Shown in pieces: positions 1 through 6,242 of a stretch of 23,041 nt of DNA. The DNA is from an uncultured Eubacteriales bacterium (GTDB taxonomy: Bacteria; Bacillota; Clostridia; Oscillospirales; Oscillospiraceae). The stretch lies in the NCBI GenBank assembly GCA_900553805.1, contig USEU01000031.1, positions 1 through 23,041 of the forward strand, written 5' to 3'. Positions within the stretch are counted from its first letter, which is position 1. Each line of letters starts with the position of its first letter. The notes beneath the pieces are model-generated. The model had not been told where the DNA came from. It was given only the letters and a program-made list of their open reading frames with translations, and ran no database searches. A program made the translations under genes and the position numbers.

Positions 1-21
1 AATGCTCAGGGTGAAGCAATA

Positions 22-65
22 GGGCTGCTGCAAAAAAGAATTTTGCAACAGCCCCCACCTTTTTT
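22..65 (+). terminator. Intrinsic terminator of an upstream, off-window gene
   Basis: GGGCTG at 22-27 plus TGCAAAA at 29-35 pair with TTTTGCA at 41-47 plus CAGCCC at 49-54. This gives a 13-bp stem with one mismatch (28 against 48) and a 5-nt loop. A six-T run follows at 60-65. The T-run is on the + strand side, so it should end a + strand gene lying before the window. The gap of a few bases (CCACC) between stem and T-run makes it slightly atypical. Confidence 0.6.
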
Positions 66-121
66 CATCAAATACAAACCGCCTGCCATTCAACGAACTA
101 CTATCGAAATGGCAATATTGA

Positions 122-149
122 GGGTCGGCAAATTGCCGACCCCTACGGG
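122..149 (-). repeat. Palindromic intergenic repeat, copy 1
   Basis: GGGTCGGCAA at 122-131 is perfectly inverted at 133-142, and CCTACGGG follows on the 3' side. Read on the minus strand the unit begins CCCGTAGGGG and continues with a CGGCAA...TTGCCG hairpin. The same arrangement recurs at 2124-2151 and 2458-2483. It is a short REP-like non-coding element. Its function is not evident from sequence. Confidence 0.6.
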
Positions 150-240
150 TTCAAATGTTTTGACCCATTCGATCTTACCGGGGAAATTTACAAATCTTTT
201 CACTATTGAGTTTTCATCCAAAGAATATTTCCCAAACCTC

Positions 241-269
241 TTGATTTTGGGCCTGCAATACTGTATGGT
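241..269 (+). promoter_or_regulatory. Possible weak sigma-A promoter for the Cys-rich protein
   Basis: TTGATT at 241-246 and TATGGT at 264-269 are separated by 17 bp, and each matches 4 of 6 consensus bases. It lies about 145 bp upstream of the start at 414. The rest of 1-413 contains no convincing gene, only the terminator, repeat copy 1 and an AT-richer stretch. This is a weak call. Confidence 0.25.
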
Positions 270-413
270 TGATGTGTATATCAATGAAACCGGCCGGGCA
301 GCTGTGCTGCCGAGGGTGGGCGCTTCTTCTGCTGGCGGCGCGCCCAGGACGGGAATGATATTGTCAGATGAAACCAGCCGCAATTTTTTATGAGCGAACA
401 GGAGGATGAAGCG

Positions 414-2114
414 ATGAGAACACGGAACCGAATTCTATCCATGCTTGCCGCAGCCGGTCTTGCAATCGGCATTCTGTCAACCACTGCCCTTGCCACAGAG
501 ATTAGATGTGAACACCCTAGCTGGAAATGGGAGTCAGATCCCGTGGAACATTGGGAAAGATGTACCGTTTGCCTGGAGAAGAGGAATGAAAGTCGTCATT
601 CCATGGAACAGAAGAAAGATGAAAACAACCATTGGGAGGAGTGTTCCACTTGCCACTGGAAGGATAATATTGATGCGCATGACTGGGACAACGGCACCGT
701 GACAACCCCGGCTACCTGCACGACCTCTGGAGTCAAGACCTACACTTGCCATGGGTGCCGGACAACGAAGACTGAGTTGATCGGCGCGTCCGGACACCGT
801 TGGAGCGATACTTGGACAAGCGACACCACCCACCACTGGCGTGAGTGCAAGAACGATAACTGCCCCGAGACGGATAATAGCAAAAAATTCTACTACGGCC
901 AACACACGGGCGGCACGGCCACCTGTACAAATAGGGCAGTCTGCGAGGTCTGCGGCGTGGAGTACGGCGAGACAAACCCTGCCAACCACACCGGCAAGGC
1001 CGGGGCGGATTGGCACGCAGATAACAGCGCTCATTGGAAAGAGTATAACTGCTGTAAAGCTCGTGTTCAGACAGCCGCCCACTCCGGCGATAGCAACGCA
1101 ACCTGCAGTCAGGAAGGCAGGTGCTGGTATTGCGGCGTGTTCTACTATGGAGATCACTCCTACGGTGCCTTCTCATTTGATGAAAATAAGCACTGGCAGA
1201 AATGCATCTATTGCGATAACGTACAGAACAAGAGTTCCCATAATTTCTCAGAGTATCCGAAGTCCGAGGCCACCTGCGTTTCTCCAGAAGTATACGACAT
1301 GATATGCACCGACTGCGACTATCGGGTGGCCGTCACGCGGGGCGATCGGAATCCCGACAACCACGATCTGGTAAACCATGCCGCGAAAGCGCCCACCTGC
1401 ACAGAGATCGGCTGGGATGCCTACAAAACTTGCCAGCGCGAGGGCTGCGATTACACCACCTACGCGGAAATTCCCGCCCTGAACCATGATTTGGTGCACC
1501 ACGAGGCAAAGACGCCTACCTGCACGGAAATCGGTTGGGACGCCTACGATATCTGCCAGCGCTGCGGCTACACCACCTTCAAGGAGCTGCCCGCCCTGGG
1601 CCACTGGTACGGCGAGTGGACGCCCAACAGCAGCCACACCCACCTTGCCTCCTGTAAGCGCGGCTGCGGCCACCGGGCCGCCACATCCTGCGCCGCCCTG
1701 GACTACGTTCTACTCACCGAGGGCGCGGATTCCTATGAATTCACCCTCTGCCCCGTGTGCGGCGAGGTCAGCGACGGCGCACAGCTGAAGCTGATCGACC
1801 AGACCACCGCCCAGCCCATCACCCGCTGGCTCCCCGCCGGGGAGCAAGTCCTACGCCTGGGCACCCTGGAAAACGGCGAACTCCTCCTCACCGCCGCTTT
1901 TGAAATCAGCGGCCAACTCACCCAACCCACTGGCCAGATTCAGTTCACCCTCCCCGCTGAACACCTGGAGGGGATGGCTCTGACCATCCTCCACCCCGAT
2001 GGCGCCGAGGAGCCGCTGAATTATACCGTGGAGAAAGACAAAGCCACCTTCACCCTGGACTTCACCGACCGGGAGACCCTCGCCATGACCCTCCACCTGA
2101 CCCCAGAGACCTAA
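414..2114 (+). CDS. Secreted Cys/His-rich repeat protein (hypothetical)
   Basis: The start is ATG 414, because AGGAGG at 400-405 sits 8 nt upstream; an in-frame ATG at 390 has no such site. The 566-residue product opens with a signal peptide (basic MRTRNR, hydrophobic core, likely cleavage after TALA near residue 27). The mature part has two kinds of cysteine module. Type A is HW-x2-C-x2-C-x8-H, with three regular copies and two degenerate ones. Type B is (A/P)TC followed by a CxxC or CxxCG pair and a closing NH or GH, about six copies. Two type-B units at residues 316-356 and 357-396 are near-identical tandem repeats of 41 residues. The last ~140 residues lack most cysteines and look like a beta-rich domain. 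There is no LPXTG motif or C-terminal membrane anchor. The spacing suggests metal binding or disulfide-stabilised modules outside the cell. Similar CxxC-repeat surface proteins are common in gut Firmicutes, but I do not recognise a named family or function. Confidence 0.85.
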   Translation: MRTRNRILSMLAAAGLAIGILSTTALATEIRCEHPSWKWESDPVEHWERCTVCLEKRNESRHSMEQKKDENNHWEECSTCHWKDNIDAHDWDNGTVTTPATCTTSGVKTYTCHGCRTTKTELIGASGHRWSDTWTSDTTHHWRECKNDNCPETDNSKKFYYGQHTGGTATCTNRAVCEVCGVEYGETNPANHTGKAGADWHADNSAHWKEYNCCKARVQTAAHSGDSNATCSQEGRCWYCGVFYYGDHSYGAFSFDENKHWQKCIYCDNVQNKSSHNFSEYPKSEATCVSPEVYDMICTDCDYRVAVTRGDRNPDNHDLVNHAAKAPTCTEIGWDAYKTCQREGCDYTTYAEIPALNHDLVHHEAKTPTCTEIGWDAYDICQRCGYTTFKELPALGHWYGEWTPNSSHTHLASCKRGCGHRAATSCAALDYVLLTEGADSYEFTLCPVCGEVSDGAQLKLIDQTTAQPITRWLPAGEQVLRLGTLENGELLLTAAFEISGQLTQPTGQIQFTLPAEHLEGMALTILHPDGAEEPLNYTVEKDKATFTLDFTDRETLAMTLHLTPET

Positions 2115-2123
2115 ATATATCAA

Positions 2124-2151
2124 CCCGTAGGGGGCGGCAACCTGCCGCCCC
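2124..2151 (+). repeat. Palindromic intergenic repeat, copy 2
   Basis: CCCGTAG at 2124-2130 is followed by a 9-bp perfect stem, GGGGCGGCA at 2131-2139 against TGCCGCCCC at 2143-2151, with a 3-nt loop. It starts only 9 bp after the upstream stop codon. It is the plus-orientation counterpart of copies 1 and 3. As RNA it would form a strong hairpin just past the reading frame, possibly stabilising or ending the transcript. Confidence 0.65.
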
Positions 2152-2256
2152 TCAACTTTGCGATTTTTGAGTGGTAAAGAAAAACGTATAACCGAAAGGG
2201 TACATCCCCAAGCTTCCCTGTGGGGTGTTGCAGAGCGCAGCGAATCTTTAATTACA

Positions 2257-2277
2257 ATCATTGCCAGTGGCAATGAT
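2257..2277. repeat. Perfect 9-bp inverted repeat in an AT-rich island
   Basis: ATCATTGCC at 2257-2265 is inverted at 2269-2277 around AGT. The surrounding ~45 bp (2245-2290) are AT-rich and partly complementary. They are bracketed by two similar GC-rich strings, at 2226-2243 and 2294-2310. This looks like a small AT-rich hairpin element inserted in, or flanked by copies of, another repeat. The second bracket itself folds as GTCGC (2295-2299) with GCGAC (2304-2308). Confidence 0.45.
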
Positions 2278-2378
2278 ACAATAATTAATTAGCTGTCGCC
2301 GCAGCGACTGAAGAGGGCACTCAGGTGACGGTTTTGAGAGAGACCCAACAAAAAGGTACAATGTCAAACATTCTGAGT

Positions 2379-2483
2379 CCGTAGGGGCGGATACCAGCCA
2401 CCCGAAAGCCAACGAACGTGAGCTGTACAGCCGAACCGCTCAATCCCGGTACCCAGCGGGGCGACAAATTGCCGCCCCTACGG
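2379..2483. repeat. 105-bp segment bounded by 12-bp perfect terminal inverted repeats (copies 3 and 4)
   Basis: CCGTAGGGGCGG at 2379-2390 is exactly inverted as CCGCCCCTACGG at 2472-2483. The right end is a full repeat copy in minus orientation (2458-2483, GGGGCGACA pairing with TTGCCGCCCC with one mismatch). The left end is an incomplete plus-orientation copy. The segment has no coding potential and resembles a MITE-like or paired REP arrangement. No clear target-site duplication was identified. Confidence 0.5.
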
Positions 2484-2503
2484 ATGGGGTGCTATTTATT
2501 TGC

Positions 2504-2521
2504 GTTAGGGCGGCAACCTTA
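2504..2521 (+). repeat. Degenerate half-copy of the palindromic repeat
   Basis: GTTAGGGCGGCAACCTTA resembles the left arm of copy 2 (GTAGGGGGCGGCAACCT). It runs into the last three bases, which are the ribU stop codon on the minus strand. It has lost the matching right arm, so it cannot form the hairpin. Confidence 0.35.
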
Positions 2522-3238
2522 CTTTCTGATATTGAACAGCGGAGTAGCTACGTGCTTGTACAGCAGCATGGTCAGTACGGAGACCAGCGCGCCCTTTACT
2601 ACGTTTAGGGGGGCAACGCAGAAGAAGACGAAGGTGCTTATGCTGTTCACGCCGGGGAAAATGCTGGTGCCCATGGCGATGATGCTGTCCAGGCTCATGT
2701 GGAATAGCTCTGAGAATTTGGGCAGCAGGTATACCGCGTTGAAGGCGCTGCCCAGGATCGCCATGCTTACGGTGCCCACGGTCAGCCCCACGATGGCGCT
2801 TTTCCGCGTCTTGCGGACGTGGTAGATGACGGTGGCGGGCAGCACGAAGCAGCAGCCCACAACAAAGTTTGCGAAATCGCCCACAAAGGCGGTGGAGGTG
2901 CCCTTCAGCAGCAGCTTCAGGAGAATTTTGATCCCCTCGCAGGCCACCGCGGCGCTGGGCCCCAGGAAGAAGCCCGCCAGCAGCACCGGCACCTCGGAGA
3001 AGTCCAGCTTATAGAAGGTGGGGGCCAGGAAGGGCAGGGGGAAGTCCAGCATGTGCAGCACGGCGGCCAGCGCCGCGCAGATGCCGATGATGCTCACCCG
3101 CCGGGCGGGGGTGACCTGACGGAGCTGGGGCAGCGCCCGCTCCATCAGCCGGGCAGCGATGCCGATGGCCGCGATGATGGCGGCGCAGATCAGCACGAAG
3201 CTGAGATTGTTGGATACATCCTGTAAGATCGAGTTCAT
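2519..3238 (-). CDS. ribU: RibU-like riboflavin ECF transporter substrate-binding (S) subunit
   Basis: This integral membrane protein of 239 residues has about six hydrophobic segments. The central stretch KLDFSEVPVLLAGF (78-90) followed by a glycine-rich turn is typical of RibU-type S components, which bind riboflavin in the membrane and work with a shared EcfA-EcfA'-EcfT energising module. No Ecf genes lie nearby, as usual for group II S components. The function call is greatly strengthened by the FMN riboswitch directly upstream on the same strand. The ATG at 3238 is preceded by GAGGTG (3253-3248), 9 nt away. The N-terminus carries about 45 extra residues, including a hydrophobic helix (13-29), before the usual S-component start. 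The gene is apparently monocistronic and converges on the secreted-protein gene. Confidence 0.88.
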   Translation of the reverse strand: MNSILQDVSNNLSFVLICAAIIAAIGIAARLMERALPQLRQVTPARRVSIIGICAALAAVLHMLDFPLPFLAPTFYKLDFSEVPVLLAGFFLGPSAAVACEGIKILLKLLLKGTSTAFVGDFANFVVGCCFVLPATVIYHVRKTRKSAIVGLTVGTVSMAILGSAFNAVYLLPKFSELFHMSLDSIIAMGTSIFPGVNSISTFVFFCVAPLNVVKGALVSVLTMLLYKHVATPLFNIRK

Positions 3239-3252
3239 ATTTTTCTACACCT

Positions 3253-3289
3253 CGCAAAAGAAATACCCCCTGAGCATCCACTCAGGGGG
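3253..3289 (-). terminator. Riboswitch-controlled attenuator terminator in the ribU leader
   Basis: CCCCCTGAG at 3266-3274 pairs perfectly with CTCAGGGGG at 3281-3289 around a 6-nt loop. Read on the minus strand the stem is followed by TATTTCTTTT. It lies between the FMN aptamer and the ribU ribosome binding site, which begins only a few bases further on. This is the expected placement of an expression platform that stops transcription when FMN is bound. I could not resolve the competing antiterminator fold with certainty. Confidence 0.85.
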
Positions 3290-3315
3290 CGAAAATAAAC
3301 GCAAGAATATTGCGC

Positions 3316-3424
3316 ATCTTCTTCCATCCAGACTATACTGTCGGTATCGGAGTTTCACCGATTCAACGCCGGAGCGCTCGCGGACTGTCACCGCCGGTGG
3401 GGAATTCCACCCCGCCCTGAAGAT
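3316..3424 (-). ncRNA. FMN riboswitch (RFN element) controlling ribU
   Basis: On the minus strand the conserved RFN blocks appear in order: ATCTTC opening P1, GGGCGGGGTGGAATTCC, CCGGCGGTGA, AGTCCGCGAGC, a GGTGAAACTCC arm, CCGACAGT and GTCTGGATGGAAGAAGAT closing P1. The P1 ends, GAAGAT at 3419-3424 and ATCTTC at 3316-3321 in plus coordinates, are exact complements. Known family behaviour is that FMN binding lowers expression of riboflavin uptake or synthesis genes. With the terminator just downstream, repression here is probably by premature termination. Confidence 0.95.
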
Positions 3425-3441
3425 ACTGTTCAGCTGCCCCA

Positions 3442-3470
3442 ACCATAGCACAGACCGTGCCGCTTGTCAA
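3442..3470 (-). promoter_or_regulatory. Promoter of the FMN riboswitch-ribU transcript
   Basis: Read on the minus strand, a perfect TTGACA (3470-3465) and TATGGT (3447-3442) are separated by exactly 17 bp. The predicted start near 3435 falls about 10 nt before the P1 stem of the FMN aptamer, as expected. The promoter sits in the short gap after the stop codon of the DUF4830-like gene. ribU can therefore be transcribed independently of that upstream gene. Confidence 0.85.
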
Positions 3471-3490
3471 GAGCGGAATTGTGTGATAGA

Positions 3491-4027
3491 CTATTCCTGC
3501 GCTGCCGCCTGCGTGGGCTGTGTTTCCGTAGGCGCGGTGGGTGCTGTGGGCGTCGTGGGGGCGGCTGCGGCCGGGGGCATCTGGAAGCCCCGGATTTTCC
3601 CTTTGGCAGAGGTGTCCGTCACGTCCCCGCCGATGACCTTGCCCTTGTATACCAGCACGGTGGCATACACCGGCTCCTGCGCGCCGGGGAAATTGGTGAT
3701 CTCATAAACATAGCGCATCACCTTTTTCCCGGCGAACTTGCTCAGATCGTACCCCTGCCCCTTTTGCAGGGCATTGTACCGGCGGAATATTTCCCCCTCC
3801 TCCTGCGGGATGCGCACCTGAGTGGATTCTCTGGGCGCGGGAGTGACCTCCCAGCCGAATTCCTCCAGAAATTTCACCCGGTCGTCGTTGGCGGTGACGG
3901 CGGAGGTCTGGGCGGTGCTTTCGCTGCGCCCGCCGAAGATCAGGATCACGGCCAGCAGCACGGCGGCCAGAATGAGCAGCACCAGCATGACTTTCTTGAA
4001 ATCGACCTTTGCGGTCAGGATCATCAT
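3491..4027 (-). CDS. DUF4830-like membrane-anchored protein
   Basis: ATG 4027 is preferred because AGGAGGG lies 8 nt upstream; an in-frame TTG at 4033 would be only 2 nt from it. The 178-residue product has a short cytoplasmic start, one transmembrane helix (about 13-32) and an extracytoplasmic domain (about 49-137). That domain carries RVKFLEEFGWEV, a YNALQKGQGYDL block, YVYEITNFP and VYATVLVYKGKVIGGDV, which I recall as the pattern of DUF4830 proteins of Clostridia. A low-complexity Pro/Thr/Ala tail (150-178) follows. Function is unknown. It is divergent from the rsuA-family gene and precedes ribU on the same strand, but ribU has its own promoter, so a functional link is not implied. Confidence 0.8.
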   Translation of the reverse strand: MMILTAKVDFKKVMLVLLILAAVLLAVILIFGGRSESTAQTSAVTANDDRVKFLEEFGWEVTPAPRESTQVRIPQEEGEIFRRYNALQKGQGYDLSKFAGKKVMRYVYEITNFPGAQEPVYATVLVYKGKVIGGDVTDTSAKGKIRGFQMPPAAAAPTTPTAPTAPTETQPTQAAAQE

Positions 4028-4099
4028 AAACAATTCCCTCCTGTAAGTTCGGTTGCTTTACCTTATGTCCCGGCAGGGGGGAATAGAACGGAGCAGAAA

Positions 4100-4807
4100 A
4101 TGGAACGACTGGACAAATTCCTGTGTGACAGCGGCGCGGGCACCCGCAGCCAGGTAAAGCTGATCCTGAGAGCCGGCAGAGTGCAGGTGGACGGCGCGCC
4201 GGAAAAGGACGGCGGCTGCAAAATTGACCCTGCCAAAAATGAGATCACCCTGGATGGGGTCCGCCTGGCCGGAAAGTACCGGGCGGTGTTCATGATGAAC
4301 AAGCCGGAGGGCTACGTGACCGCCACCGGGGACGCCCGGGAAAAAACGGTGATGGAGCTGCTCCCGGCGCAGCTGCGCCATCTGGAGCTGAAGCCCGTGG
4401 GCCGCCTGGACAAGGCCACCGAGGGGCTGCTGCTGTTTACCAACGACGGCGAGCTGCTCCACCGGCTGATCTCCCCGAAAAAGGAGGTGCCCAAGGTCTA
4501 CTATGCCCGCCATGAGGGTACCGCCTCCCGGCAGGACGCGGATGCCTTTGCCGCCGGGCTGACCCTGGCCGACGGCACGGTGTGCCGCAGTGCCGTCCTG
4601 GAGCCGCTGGGGGCGGGGGAGAGCATGATAACGGTGTGCGAGGGAAAATACCATCAGGTGCGCCGGATGATGGCCTCCCGGGGCCTGACCGTGACCTATC
4701 TGGAGCGCCGCCGGGAGGGCGGCCTTTCGCTGGACGGCCTGCCCCGGGGCGGCGTCCGGGCGCTGACCGAGGAGGAGATTGCCAAGCTGGAGGATGGGAA
4801 ATCCTGA
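4100..4807 (+). CDS. RsuA-family rRNA pseudouridine synthase
   Basis: Converts a uridine in rRNA to pseudouridine; family members act on 16S U516 or neighbouring 23S sites. The frame is open upstream from 3464, but the S4 domain begins at ATG 4100, with GGAG at 4090-4093 as the binding site, giving 235 residues, normal for the family. Residues 1-45 form an S4 RNA-binding domain (MERLDKFLCDSGAGTRS). The catalytic domain shows NKPEGYVTAT (67-76) and GRLDKATEGLLLFTNDG (101-117), in which Asp104 is the expected nucleophile. KYHQVRRMM (183-191) is the third family motif. It lies alone, divergent from the DUF4830-like gene over a 72-bp gap, with no clear promoter that I could pick. RsuA and RluB/RluF-type specificity cannot be separated from sequence by eye. 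Confidence 0.92.
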   Translation: MERLDKFLCDSGAGTRSQVKLILRAGRVQVDGAPEKDGGCKIDPAKNEITLDGVRLAGKYRAVFMMNKPEGYVTATGDAREKTVMELLPAQLRHLELKPVGRLDKATEGLLLFTNDGELLHRLISPKKEVPKVYYARHEGTASRQDADAFAAGLTLADGTVCRSAVLEPLGAGESMITVCEGKYHQVRRMMASRGLTVTYLERRREGGLSLDGLPRGGVRALTEEEIAKLEDGKS

Positions 4808-4853
4808 CAGACTCCTGCCCGGCGGCGTCCACCCCAACGGATGATAAAAATTG

Positions 4854-4863
4854 CCCAATTGGG
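4854..4863. promoter_or_regulatory. Perfect 10-bp palindrome upstream of the CdaR-family gene
   Basis: CCCAATTGGG is a perfect palindrome, 3 bp before the -35 of the upstream promoter candidate at 4867-4895. It could be an operator for the regulator encoded downstream or a chance palindrome. There is no supporting second copy in the 280-bp gap between 4808 and 5087. Confidence 0.25.
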
Positions 4864-4866
4864 ACA

Positions 4867-4895
4867 TTGTTTTGCCGGAATATTTCTGTTATACT
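4867..4895 (+). promoter_or_regulatory. Upstream promoter candidate for the CdaR-family regulator
   Basis: TATACT at 4890-4895 is a good -10 box. TTGTTT at 4867-4872 is a modest -35 with a 17-bp spacer. It would give a leader of about 190 nt before the start at 5088. It is weaker than the promoter at 5004-5032. Confidence 0.35.
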
Positions 4896-5003
4896 CGGCA
4901 TTTTGCCATACGAAAAAGGCTGAAAATCGGGATCGTCTTTTGGCACTCTTGGAATAATACATAAAAACCACGTAAGTTTTTGCAATAAAATGTCAAAAGG
5001 TAC

Positions 5004-5032
5004 TTGCAAAATGCGCAAAAGCTGTGTATACT
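5004..5032 (+). promoter_or_regulatory. Main promoter of the CdaR-family regulator
   Basis: TTGCAA at 5004-5009 and TATACT at 5027-5032 are separated by 17 bp. The predicted start near 5039 leaves a leader of about 49 nt, ending in AAGGAGG at 5074-5080 ahead of ATG 5088. A second TTGCAA lies 24 bp upstream at 4980-4985. Confidence 0.75.
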
Positions 5033-5087
5033 AATCGTGAGCTTTTATGTAATATGCATTTATGCGAGATACTAAGGAGGCAGCGTC

Positions 5088-6176
5088 ATGTCCAACAGTG
5101 TTTTCCAGAACGTAATCGTCCAGCTGAAAGAGATCCCCGGTCATACCTTTGGTGTGATCGATACCGAGGGGAGCGTTGTTTCCTGTACCGATGCCGCCCT
5201 GCTGGGTGAGCGGTGGAGCGATGCCGCGCTGAAGGTTGCCTCCGCGGGCGAGAGCATGGTCACCTTCGGCCAGAAGTGCTTCAAGGCCATCGTTGGCGGC
5301 TCCAACTTCTTTGAGTACGCCGTGTTCTGCACCGGCGACGATGAGCTTTCCAAGACCTTCTGCTCCATGGCCTATATCTCTCTGAGTGATGCCAAGGACT
5401 TTTATGAGGAGAAGCATGACCGGGGCACCTTTGTCAAGAATATCATCATGGACAATATCCTGCCCGGCGATATCTATATCCGCGCCAAGGAGCTTCATTT
5501 CTCCACCGATGCGCCCCGGGCTGTGTTCCTGATCCGCCAGGTGGGGCACAACGATGTGGCCACCGTGGATGTGCTGGCCGCCCTGTTCCCTGACAAGATG
5601 CAGGATTTTGTCCTCAGCGTCAACGAGTCCGACGTGGCCATCGTCAAGCAGATCACCCCCGCTACCACCAGCGAGGATCTGGAGAAGATCGCCGTCAACG
5701 TGGAGAACACCCTGAAGACCGAGCTGCGGATCAAGACCGTCATCGGCATCGGCACCGTGGCCGAGCATCTGCGGGAGCTGGCCGATTCCTACAAGGAAGC
5801 GCAGACCGCCATCGAGGTGGGCAAGGTGTTCGACACGGAGAAGAGCATCATGCACTATGAGAACCTGGGCATCGGCCGCTTGATCTATCAGCTGCCTACT
5901 ACCCTGTGCGAGATCTTCCTGAGCGAAGTCTTCAAGAAGAATTCCATTGATTCTTTGGATCAGGAGACCCTGTTCACCATCAATAAATTCTTCGAGAACA
6001 ACCTGAACGTCTCCGAGACCTCCCGCAAGCTCTTTGTCCACCGCAATACCCTGGTGTACCGCCTGGAGAAGATTAAGAAGCTCACCGGCCTGGATCTGCG
6101 CCAGTTCGACCACGCCATCGTCTTCAAGGTGGCGCTGATGGTGCGAAAGTACCTTTCCTCAAGAGAAACCAGATAA
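5088..6176 (+). CDS. CdaR/PucR-family transcriptional regulator
   Basis: The 362-residue product starts at ATG 5088 with an ideal AAGGAGG 7 nt upstream. The N-terminal ~110 residues look like a sensory domain (VIDTEGSVVSC, then a GQKCFKAI strand). Residues 115-260 match the degenerate GGDEF-like middle domain of CdaR-type proteins. Residues 307-333 (LNVSETSRKLFVHRNTLVYR and following) are the PucR C-terminal helix-turn-helix, the strongest family signature. Such proteins usually activate or repress catabolic genes in response to a small molecule; the ligand here is unknown. It stands alone with its own promoter region and no catabolic neighbour, so targets are probably autoregulatory or elsewhere. 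A hairpin after the stop separates it from the next pair. Confidence 0.9.
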   Translation: MSNSVFQNVIVQLKEIPGHTFGVIDTEGSVVSCTDAALLGERWSDAALKVASAGESMVTFGQKCFKAIVGGSNFFEYAVFCTGDDELSKTFCSMAYISLSDAKDFYEEKHDRGTFVKNIIMDNILPGDIYIRAKELHFSTDAPRAVFLIRQVGHNDVATVDVLAALFPDKMQDFVLSVNESDVAIVKQITPATTSEDLEKIAVNVENTLKTELRIKTVIGIGTVAEHLRELADSYKEAQTAIEVGKVFDTEKSIMHYENLGIGRLIYQLPTTLCEIFLSEVFKKNSIDSLDQETLFTINKFFENNLNVSETSRKLFVHRNTLVYRLEKIKKLTGLDLRQFDHAIVFKVALMVRKYLSSRETR

Positions 6177-6182
6177 TCTCTT

Positions 6183-6214
6183 CTGCCGCCCGCGTTCCGC
6201 AGGCGGCAGATTTC
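6183..6214 (+). terminator. Probable terminator after the CdaR-family gene
   Basis: CTGCCGCC at 6183-6190 pairs perfectly with GGCGGCAG at 6202-6209 across an 11-nt loop that can itself pair partly (CGCG/CGC). A weak T-tract (ATTTCAT) follows. It begins seven bases after the stop codon at 6176. Termination is probably partial, because the downstream kinase-like gene begins 29 bp later with no visible promoter of its own. Confidence 0.55.
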
Positions 6215-6242
6215 ATCCCGTCAGAAAGTGGAGGAATTCAAA

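Larger units (their letters stand above)
2115..2518. other. Repeat-rich convergent intergenic region
   Basis: This 404-bp gap lies between the stop of the secreted protein gene (+) and the stop of ribU (-). No credible gene is seen. It holds repeat copies at 2124-2151, 2379-2390, 2458-2483 and a degenerate one at 2504-2521, an AT-rich hairpin around 2257-2277 and a GC hairpin at 2295-2308. The copies nearest each gene end form stable stems and could serve as weak terminators for both genes, although no strong T-run follows them. Confidence 0.6.

Noticed and set aside
43..393. Open frames on both strands upstream of the secreted protein gene (43-393 +, 90-383 -)
   Set aside because: No ribosome binding site, no recognisable domain, and they run through the terminator or the palindromic repeat. 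The translation looks random.
1359..1604. Tandem 41-residue duplication taken as a possible DNA-level repeat or CRISPR-like array
   Set aside because: There are only two units. They are in frame and diverged mainly at synonymous positions, so this is a protein-domain duplication. No CRISPR array was seen anywhere in the window.
2379..2483. Intact insertion sequence between the secreted protein gene and ribU
   Set aside because: Despite the 12-bp terminal inverted repeats, the 105-bp interior encodes nothing and no target duplication was identified. At most it is a MITE- or REP-like element.
2418..3226. Open frames opposite ribU and in the repeat-rich gap (2418-2825 +, 2819-3226 +)
   Set aside because: They overlap the repeats or sit antisense to a well-supported membrane protein gene. 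They have no motif or start signal.
3464..4099. In-frame extension upstream of the RsuA-family gene
   Set aside because: The extra 212 residues are the reverse complement of the DUF4830-like gene and its flank and are low complexity. The S4 domain starts exactly at ATG 4100 with a ribosome binding site.
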